Positions 1 through 5,122 of a stretch of 5,896 nt of DNA are shown here, one piece after another; the first letter of the stretch is position 1, and every line of letters begins with the position of its first letter. The stretch is from the NCBI GenBank assembly GCA_009783115.1, contig WRHT01000098.1, positions 1 to 5,896 on the forward strand, in the 5' to 3' direction. Both the position numbers and the translations under genes were made by a program. The notes under the pieces were generated by a model. The model saw nothing but the letters and a program-made list of their open reading frames with translations. It made no database searches and was not told where the DNA came from. The DNA is from Desulfovibrionaceae bacterium (GTDB lineage: Bacteria; Desulfobacterota; Desulfovibrionia; Desulfovibrionales; Desulfovibrionaceae).

Positions 1-2
1 AC

Positions 3-362
3 CCGCCTGGAGATGTGCGGACCTTGCACCGCTTGCAGGAAGAAATAGTCCATCTGCGCGAACGCCTGACCTCCCTGGAAGTCCAAGCGCACAGAAAAAT
101 GGACATGGCCGAGCACAACAGCCCGCTTATCCGATTGCTCAATGAAAAATTACGGATCAAGTACGAAGCCATCTCGCGGTTATCCGCCAATCTCAGGCTG
201 GCCGAAGAACACGCTCACAAGTGCCGCCTGATCTGCCGTGGCAAAGTCCGGCCCGGACTTACCGTATCCATTGCCCAGGCCTCCACGGAGGTGTATGATG
301 CATACGATCATGGACTGGAGTTGCACATGCGGGACAATGAAATAGTTTATAAACCATTATAG
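3..362 (+). CDS. C-terminal part of a DUF342/FapA-like protein (5' end outside window)
   Basis: About 119 codons are visible. The reading frame is open to the left edge, so the gene very likely starts upstream. An internal GTG at 15 has GGAG only 2 nt before it, too close for a normal start. The first two thirds (to about residue 75) is charged, heptad-like and helical, suggesting a coiled coil (LHRLQEEIVHLRERL style). It is followed by a short beta-rich tail with 'CRGKVRPGLTVSI' and a final 'DNEIVYKPL'. A long coiled coil followed by a 'G-x-V-x-PG-x-x-V-x-I' strand pattern is how DUF342 (FapA, COG1315) proteins end. Those proteins are often encoded near flagellar genes, and FapA of Vibrio has been linked to flagellar assembly. 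The motA gene follows 12 nt later in the same frame, separated by the TAG and four codons, so the two are probably co-transcribed. The family call is from pattern only. Another coiled-coil protein is possible, since the diagnostic N-terminal part is missing. Confidence 0.6.
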   Translation, partial: PPGDVRTLHRLQEEIVHLRERLTSLEVQAHRKMDMAEHNSPLIRLLNEKLRIKYEAISRLSANLRLAEEHAHKCRLICRGKVRPGLTVSIAQASTEVYDAYDHGLELHMRDNEIVYKPL

Positions 363-374
363 CCTGAAAACACT

Positions 375-1130
375 ATGGATATCGGGACAATAATCGGGCT
401 CATCGCAGCTTTCGCGGTCTGCATCAGCGCTATTTTTATGGGGCCCAACCCCATGGGCTTTGTGGATTTGCCCTCGATGATGATTGTGATCGGCGGGGGG
501 CTGGGCGTCACCACAGTCATGTTTCCCTTGAAGGTGCTCGGCAGCACCATCAAGATCATCGGTAAATGTTTTTTCTACAAGGTGGATGATCCTCGCGCCA
601 TCATCCAGGAACTGGTCACTTTTTCAGAAAAAGCGCGCAAAGAAAGCATCGTGGCCCTGGAAAAGGTGCAGACCAGCAATAAATTCCTGGCCAGGGGCAT
701 CCTGCTGGTGGCCGACGGGACGGAAATTTCCATCCTGCGCAGGGTATTGGACATAGATATCGCCGTTATGCAGCAACGCCACATCCGCGGGCAGGACGTG
801 CTTAAACAGATGGGCACATTTTTTCCGGCTTTCGGCATGATCGGCACCCTGGTCGGACTGGTTCAGATGCTCGCCAACATGGATGATCCCAAATCCGTTG
901 GCCCGGCCATGGCCGTGGCCATTCTGACCACTTTATACGGCGCCATCATGGCCAACATGGTTTGTCTGCCCATGGCCAAAAAACTGGAGGAACGGTCCGA
1001 AGACGAAGACCGCAACATCCAGCTCATGAAAGAAGGCCTCATTTCCATCCAGAAAGGCGAACATCCGGCTCTGCTTGGGGAAAAGCTGCAATCCTTCCTG
1101 CCTCCCTCCATGCGCACGGAAAGAAAATAG
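375..1130 (+). CDS. motA: Flagellar motor stator protein MotA (PomA-like)
   Basis: This is the inner-membrane stator subunit that surrounds MotB and pushes on the rotor protein FliG as ions flow. At 251 residues it has the usual PomA length. Four membrane segments are visible, at about 2-22, 33-52, 148-168 and 178-199, with a large cytoplasmic loop between the second and third. The loop carries 'ARKESIVALE', with Arg88 and Glu96 at the FliG-contact positions. The conserved prolines are present: Pro151 in TM3 ('FFPAFGMIGTLVGL') and Pro199 after TM4 ('VCLPMAKKL'). Asp31, Thr158 and Thr186 fall at the same numbers as ion-path residues of Vibrio PomA, and 'NMDDPKSVGPAMAVA' is close to PomA. ATG 375 is the only sensible start, because an in-frame stop lies 12 nt before it. 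It has no good Shine-Dalgarno ('CCTGAAAACACT'), so translation may depend on the gene upstream. motB follows after 8 nt. The family call is secure; Na+ specificity is inference. Confidence 0.95.
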   Translation: MDIGTIIGLIAAFAVCISAIFMGPNPMGFVDLPSMMIVIGGGLGVTTVMFPLKVLGSTIKIIGKCFFYKVDDPRAIIQELVTFSEKARKESIVALEKVQTSNKFLARGILLVADGTEISILRRVLDIDIAVMQQRHIRGQDVLKQMGTFFPAFGMIGTLVGLVQMLANMDDPKSVGPAMAVAILTTLYGAIMANMVCLPMAKKLEERSEDEDRNIQLMKEGLISIQKGEHPALLGEKLQSFLPPSMRTERK

Positions 1131-1132
1131 GA
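1129..1132 (+). promoter_or_regulatory. Shine-Dalgarno of motB, overlapping the motA stop
   Basis: AGGA lies 6 nt before the ATG at 1139 and shares bases with the motA TAG stop (1128-1130). This fixes ATG 1139 as the motB start, although the frame stays open upstream inside motA to an ATG at 962. It also suggests translational coupling of the two stator subunits. Confidence 0.7.
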
Positions 1133-1138
1133 TCGAAA

Positions 1139-1888
1139 ATGGCCGACGAAGATGATGACGCCCCGGTAGAAGGCCCGGTTCCGGCGCCGAATAGCATACC
1201 AGCCTGGATAGTCACTTACGGCGACATGATGTCGCTGCTTTTGTGCTTCTTCATCATGTTGTTTATTTTTTCAAAGACGGACTCGGAAAAATACCGCGTG
1301 GCCATAGGTTCGATCCAAGAAGCCTTCGGGGTGCAGACCCAGCGTCCAGATTACAACTTCGCGGCTGTCGCGCCCACTCCGGAAGAGGCGGTAGAAAAAA
1401 TAATCCAGGAAGCGGAGACGGATCTATTTTCCACCATGCAGGAAATTGTCTCTGATATCATCCAGACTGAACCGGATCTGCGCCCATCCCTGCGGGTGGA
1501 AATAGACGACACCGGCGTCAAGCTGACCGTACGCAACAACAAACTGTTTTATCCCGGCACAGCCTACCTGCATCCCAATGCCCGTCAACTGCTCAGGCCC
1601 ATCCTTGAGGCCTCCAACAGAAACAATTTCAATATCCTGGTGCGAAACAATTCACCACCGAGCGATCTGAACACCCAGTATTTTCCGACAGTCTGGGAAC
1701 TATCCGGGGCAAGAGCCGGGGCGGCCTTACGCGCCCTGATGATGGCCGGAGGAATATCGCCAGCCCGGCTCAAGGCAGTAGGCTTGGGCGACAGCGCTCC
1801 GCTTTTTCCTGAAAATGACCCGAACAACGCTTCGGCCAACAATCGTACGGAATTCCTGTTTTACCCACCTGGAAAGGAAATCTGGTAA
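1139..1888 (+). CDS. motB: Flagellar motor stator protein MotB (PomB-like, OmpA-type C-terminal domain)
   Basis: This 249-residue protein is the partner of MotA; it carries the ion-binding aspartate and normally anchors the stator to peptidoglycan. An acidic, proline-rich cytoplasmic tail (1-19) precedes a single membrane helix at about 22-44, containing 'YGDMMSLLLCFF'. Asp29 is the essential ion site. The Ser, Leu and Cys36 around it follow Vibrio PomB rather than E. coli MotB. Residues 46-66 ('TDSEKYRVAIGSIQEAFGVQ') fit the plug/linker region of PomB. An OmpA-like domain covers about 118-242: 'LFYPGTAYLHPNARQLL', then 'WELSGARAGAAL' and 'NNRTEFLFYP'. This domain is unusual: the normal GHTD motif reads 'VRNNSPPSD' (168-176), the Asn of 'NWELS' is Val185, and NRR is NRT. 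The start is set by the AGGA at 1129, and initiating at 962 would add residues encoded antiparallel to nothing useful inside motA. The next gene begins 2 nt after the stop. Confidence 0.93.
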   Translation: MADEDDDAPVEGPVPAPNSIPAWIVTYGDMMSLLLCFFIMLFIFSKTDSEKYRVAIGSIQEAFGVQTQRPDYNFAAVAPTPEEAVEKIIQEAETDLFSTMQEIVSDIIQTEPDLRPSLRVEIDDTGVKLTVRNNKLFYPGTAYLHPNARQLLRPILEASNRNNFNILVRNNSPPSDLNTQYFPTVWELSGARAGAALRALMMAGGISPARLKAVGLGDSAPLFPENDPNNASANNRTEFLFYPPGKEIW

Positions 1889-1890
1889 TC

Positions 1891-3642
1891 ATGCCTCCCG
1901 CTTCCGGGCGCGCTGTTAAAAAAATTTTCCTGAACGGCGAATTAAGCGATTTGGCCTTGCTGGAGGGGGATAAAAAAAATTATCTCCTCGGTCCGACTGG
2001 CAAAAAACGTGAATACGCCTTTCTGCCCCCCCCGCTGAACCTGGAAAAAAACAATCAAATCCAAGGCTTCCACGCCGGAGAGGAATTGCCGGTACTGTTG
2101 GGCAGCGGCCTGGGTTTTGCCCTGGAAACGGTACTGGAATACCTGGAAAAAACCCTGGGGGCGGATTTCTCCCTGGCGGTGGTGGATAAAGAGGATGACC
2201 TTCTGAAAGCCACGGGGTTGCGCCGGAAATACGCGCGGAATAGCAATATTTTATGGGTGGAAGACGCCACTCCGGAAGAAGCCTTGAAAAAATTGGGGCA
2301 ATGGCAACTGCGCAATAGTTTGAAGCCTTTCCGCTGTCTGCCTCATCCTGCTTATCTCCGCTTACGCCCGGATTATTACGGAGAGATCCGCAAAAACCTG
2401 GAAAAAAGCGCGCGCCTGAATTTTTGGGAAAAGGCCAGATACTCCAAATTTACCGAAAAAAAACCGAAACTCCTGCTGATCACCTCCGGGTATTTCCTCA
2501 TCGGCGAGGTGGAAATGGCCTGCCGGCGTCTGGGCCTGGAATGCCGCCTACTGGATATGCCGGATACGGAAGTGGCGGCAAATTCCTTTATCGAGCAGCT
2601 CCTGAACGCGGTTCTGACCTTAAAACCGGATTTCGCCCTGACCATCAACCACCTGGGAGTGGACCGGGAGGGCATCCTCCCGGATCTGCTGGCCCGCCTG
2701 GAACTGCCTCTGGCCTCATGGTTTGTGGATAACCCGCATCTGATCATCTACAACTACAATAACATGGTCAGTCCCTGGATCTCCTTGTTCTCATGGGATG
2801 CGGACAACCTGCCCTCACTAATCGCCATGGGGTTTGAAGATGTGCATTACCTGCCTCTGGGCACAGACGCCGCCCGCTTCAACCCGCCAGGACCGGATAC
2901 GCCGCGGGGGCCGCAATCCTGGCGCAGCCGGGTGTCTTTTGTAGGCAATTCAATGGTTCAAAAAGTAGATGCGCGCCTGAAAAAAGCCGCCCCCCCGGAG
3001 GATCTCCGCGAACGCCGGCAGGAAGTGGCCGCAGCCTTCGCCCAAAGCCGGGAAAACTCGGTCAGGACTTTCCTGGAACAGGCCTACCCTGAACTTCTGC
3101 CTTCCTTCCTGGCCCTGGACAGCCTGGAACGCAGACTAAGCTATGAAACCATGATCACCTGGGAAGCCACCCTGCTTTATCGCCTGAACTGCGTCAAAGC
3201 CATCCTGCCCTTCGGTCCGCTAATCGTGGGCGATCAAGGCTGGTTCAGGTTGCTCGGGCAGAATACAGGCTGGCGTTACCACCAAGAACTCAGTTATTAC
3301 ACGGATCTGCCTCTTTTTTATCCCTGTTCGGAAATCAATTTCAACTGCACCAGCCAACAAATGAAAGGGGCGGTGAACCAGCGCGTCTTTGACGTTCCAG
3401 CTTCAGCCTCCTTTTTGATTACCGATTGGCGCGAACAAATTGACACGCTCTTCGAACCCGGAAAAGAGGTTATTTGTTACCACTCCCCGGAAGAAGCCGG
3501 GGAATTGACCCGCTATTACCTGGAACATCCAGAAAAACGGCGGACGGTAATCTCCGCCGCTCGTCGGCGCGTTCTGCGGGAACATCTTTACGAACACCGC
3601 CTGGAAGAATTGATTTCCAAAATGCGCGCGCGTTACGCCTGA
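1891..3642 (+). CDS. CgeB/DUF3880-type GT-B glycosyltransferase with extra N-terminal domain
   Basis: Predicted cytoplasmic glycosyltransferase of 583 residues; sugar donor and acceptor are unknown. Three parts can be seen. Residues 1-185 form an extra domain with a Rossmann-like 'PVLLGSGLGFALETVLEYL' (67-85). Residues 193-330 look like the DUF3880 half of a GT-B fold: 'KLLLITSGYFLIGEVEMAC', 'DFALTINHLGVDREG', 'LPLASWFVDNP' and 'YLPLGTDAARFNP'. Residues 345-580 form the second half, ending in a Glyco_trans_1_2-like block: 'VNQRVFDVPASASFLITDW', 'LFEPGKEVICY', 'LEHPEKRRTVISAARRRVL'. This is the architecture of CgeB/YkvP-like proteins (COG4641). No signal peptide or membrane segment is seen. 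ATG 1891 follows the motB stop by 2 nt, with AAGGA at 1874-1878 as a rather distant Shine-Dalgarno. It lies between the stator genes and a GT9 gene, so flagellin or another surface glycan is a reasonable target, but that is inference. The gene is rich in 7-8 nt A and C runs. The family is fairly sure; the substrate is not. Confidence 0.85.
   Translation: MPPASGRAVKKIFLNGELSDLALLEGDKKNYLLGPTGKKREYAFLPPPLNLEKNNQIQGFHAGEELPVLLGSGLGFALETVLEYLEKTLGADFSLAVVDKEDDLLKATGLRRKYARNSNILWVEDATPEEALKKLGQWQLRNSLKPFRCLPHPAYLRLRPDYYGEIRKNLEKSARLNFWEKARYSKFTEKKPKLLLITSGYFLIGEVEMACRRLGLECRLLDMPDTEVAANSFIEQLLNAVLTLKPDFALTINHLGVDREGILPDLLARLELPLASWFVDNPHLIIYNYNNMVSPWISLFSWDADNLPSLIAMGFEDVHYLPLGTDAARFNPPGPDTPRGPQSWRSRVSFVGNSMVQKVDARLKKAAPPEDLRERRQEVAAAFAQSRENSVRTFLEQAYPELLPSFLALDSLERRLSYETMITWEATLLYRLNCVKAILPFGPLIVGDQGWFRLLGQNTGWRYHQELSYYTDLPLFYPCSEINFNCTSQQMKGAVNQRVFDVPASASFLITDWREQIDTLFEPGKEVICYHSPEEAGELTRYYLEHPEKRRTVISAARRRVLREHLYEHRLEELISKMRARYA
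1918..2051 (+). repeat. Cluster of homopolymer runs near the 5' end of the glycosyltransferase gene
   Basis: Four mononucleotide runs fall within 134 nt: A7 at 1918-1924, A8 at 1972-1979, C8 at 2026-2033 and A7 at 2045-2051. They encode Lys-Lys, Lys-Lys-Asn, Pro-Pro-Pro and Glu-Lys-Asn. Two further runs lie downstream, A8 at 2456-2463 and C7 at 2990-2996. All are in frame in this copy, and a slip in any of the first four would truncate the protein early. Whether they vary in the population cannot be seen from one sequence. Confidence 0.6.
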
Positions 3643-3644
3643 AC

Positions 3645-3648
3645 AGGA
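3645..3648 (+). promoter_or_regulatory. Shine-Dalgarno of the GT9 gene
   Basis: AGGA stands 6 nt before the ATG at 3655, in the 12-nt gap after the previous stop (3640-3642). It supports that start and continued translation along one message. Confidence 0.65.
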
Positions 3649-3654
3649 AAAAAC

Positions 3655-5064
3655 ATGGACCCCATCCTGATCCTGCAAATGCAGCGTATGGGCGACCTAG
3701 TGCTCAGTTTCCCCCTGGAGGGCTGGCTGAAAAGCCGCTTTCCCCAAACCCCAGTTTGGGTGGTAGGCGAACCGCTGTTTTACAACGGTCTGATCCCATT
3801 TTCCCCACCGGTTACCTATTTCGCTTATGCCGACGCCCAAGCTCTGCGCGAGCAAAATTACAGCTTCGTCATCAACCTGAGCCACCGCCGCGAAGCCGCC
3901 GCTCTCTCCTCCACCCTGCGGGCCGGCCGCCGTTTGGGCCCCTGCCTTGACTCTCTGGGAAATCTGCGCATTGACGGCCCCTGGCAACTGTACCGCGCCT
4001 CTATCAATAACAACAACCGGCATAATCTTTTCCATTGGGCGGATCTGAACGCCGTGGATATTATCGGGCTCAAGGCTATCCAACGCACGGCCTGGCCCAA
4101 GGCGCAACCTCCGGCGGGCGGCCGGGTTGGGCTATTCGTGGGAGCAAGCGAGACGGAAAAAAGACCGGATCCGGCCTTCTGGGCCGCTCTGGTTTCCAGG
4201 CTGACGCGCATGGGCGCGAAACCCGTGCTCCTCGGCGGAAAAGAGGACCAAAACCTGGCCAATGAAGCGGCCAAACTTTGCGCCAGCCCGGCCATCAACC
4301 TGTGCGGCAGATTTTCCATCCCCCAGCTCTGTCGTCTGCTTGAACGGCTGGACCTGCTCATCACCCCGGATACAGGACCCATGCATATCGCCGCTTGGCT
4401 TGGAACCCCGGTGTTGAACCTTTCGCTAGGACCGGTAAATGCCTGGGAAACAGGCCCTTTTCCGCCCGGACACCATGTGTTGCGCCCCGCCCTCAGTTGC
4501 GCTGGCTGCTGGACCTGCGGCAGCGGCAAACTCGCCTGCAAGGCCGGGTTGAAGGCGGAACAGGTGGCTGTGGTCGCCCGTCTCCTCCTGGAAAAAACAG
4601 AAATCGCCGCTGTTCCGGAATTGCGGGATTGGCGGCTTTTAACAACCCGGCGTGATTCTCTGGGACTATTCCATCTTGAAACCCTGGCAGAGAAGGAACC
4701 AAGCCGCCTTCCTCGTTCCCTGTATTGGAAATACTTCTTCGGTCTGCGTTTGCGTCTCCTGCCGGAAACCGCACGGGACAAGCTGCCGGAACTGGCCCAG
4801 GCCATGTGCGGCCGTACCCTCGGCCCCCCGGCCCGAAAGGCCGGACAAAAACTGCTTATGCGCCTGAACCGGGCCATCCGCGGACAAGGACGAAATTTCC
4901 TGCGGGAAACGGATGCCTGGCTGGACTTTCCACCTCTCTTTCGCCCTTTGAGCAGTTATGTCCAGTTCTTGCTGCACAACGAAAATTTCTCCCCCGCCGC
5001 CCTGGCCCAAGCCCTTGAACTTGCCGAAGCCTATCTTGCGGACATGAAGGCCGTTTCCGCCTGA
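3655..5064 (+). CDS. Glycosyltransferase family 9 protein (heptosyltransferase-like) with long C-terminal extension
   Basis: GT9 enzymes such as WaaC and WaaF move a heptose from ADP-heptose to lipid A-core on the cytoplasmic face of the inner membrane. This 469-residue protein has the GT9 layout. The N-terminal half opens with 'ILILQMQRMGDLVLSFPLEGWLK' (split here as 4-15 and 16-26). The second half has 'VGLFVGASETEKRPD' (158-172), 'KPVLLGGKEDQNLANE' (189-204) and the donor-site signature 'LLITPDTGPMHIAAWLGTP' (234-252, Asp239). A cysteine group follows at Cys282, 285, 288 and 295 (C-x2-C-x2-C-x6-C), as in many GT9 proteins outside the enteric WaaC type. About 150 residues after position 317 exceed the usual 320-350 length; this tail is basic and leucine-rich, probably helical, and I do not recognise it. 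It ends with tandem stops TGA-TAA. The family is secure; heptose as the sugar and LPS as the acceptor are not shown. Confidence 0.88.
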   Translation: MDPILILQMQRMGDLVLSFPLEGWLKSRFPQTPVWVVGEPLFYNGLIPFSPPVTYFAYADAQALREQNYSFVINLSHRREAAALSSTLRAGRRLGPCLDSLGNLRIDGPWQLYRASINNNNRHNLFHWADLNAVDIIGLKAIQRTAWPKAQPPAGGRVGLFVGASETEKRPDPAFWAALVSRLTRMGAKPVLLGGKEDQNLANEAAKLCASPAINLCGRFSIPQLCRLLERLDLLITPDTGPMHIAAWLGTPVLNLSLGPVNAWETGPFPPGHHVLRPALSCAGCWTCGSGKLACKAGLKAEQVAVVARLLLEKTEIAAVPELRDWRLLTTRRDSLGLFHLETLAEKEPSRLPRSLYWKYFFGLRLRLLPETARDKLPELAQAMCGRTLGPPARKAGQKLLMRLNRAIRGQGRNFLRETDAWLDFPPLFRPLSSYVQFLLHNENFSPAALAQALELAEAYLADMKAVSA

Positions 5065-5071
5065 TAAAAGA

Positions 5072-5100
5072 TTGTCAATAGTACGCATAACGAGTACATT
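5072..5100 (+). promoter_or_regulatory. Candidate sigma70-type promoter for the prenyltransferase gene
   Basis: TTGTCA (5072-5077, 5 of 6 to TTGACA) and TACATT (5095-5100, 4 of 6 to TATAAT) are separated by exactly 17 nt. This is in the only sizeable gap of the window, 58 nt between the GT9 stop and the next ATG. Transcription would start near 5107, leaving a leader of about 16 nt that still contains the Shine-Dalgarno. An imperfect inverted pair, AATAGTAC (5077-5084) and GTACATT (5094-5100), overlaps the spacer and -10 and could be an operator, though it may be chance. No terminator was seen between the two genes. Confidence 0.4.
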
Positions 5101-5110
5101 CGCCTACCGC

Positions 5111-5117
5111 AAGGAGG
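5111..5117 (+). promoter_or_regulatory. Strong Shine-Dalgarno of the prenyltransferase gene
   Basis: AAGGAGG, the best ribosome binding site in the window, lies 5 nt before the ATG at 5123 and decides that start. Its strength contrasts with the weak or borrowed sites of the upstream genes. Confidence 0.85.
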
Positions 5118-5122
5118 AAAGC

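Noticed and set aside
244..260. Perfect 7-bp hairpin AAGTCCG-gcc-CGGACTT
   Set aside because: It is inside the DUF342 gene with no T tract after it, so it is not a terminator; at this GC content a short palindrome is easily chance.
311..325. Sigma54-like promoter (TGGACTGGAGTTGCA) before motA
   Set aside because: The GG and GC elements are one base closer than the required spacing and the box lies within coding sequence; flagellar context alone is not enough.
962..1138. Upstream extension of the motB frame to ATG 962
   Set aside because: It lies wholly inside motA in another frame, gives an arginine- and histidine-rich leader unlike any MotB, and ATG 1139 has a good AGGA at the right distance.
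3858..4877. Long minus-strand open frame opposite the GT9 gene
   Set aside because: Its translation is Arg/Ser-rich with no recognisable motif, while the plus strand carries clear GT9 signatures; it is a mirror effect of GC-rich codons.
5038..5060. GCGGA/TCCGC inverted repeat at the end of the GT9 gene as a terminator
   Set aside because: The stem is only 5 bp with a 13-nt loop and is followed by CTGATAAAAG rather than a T run.
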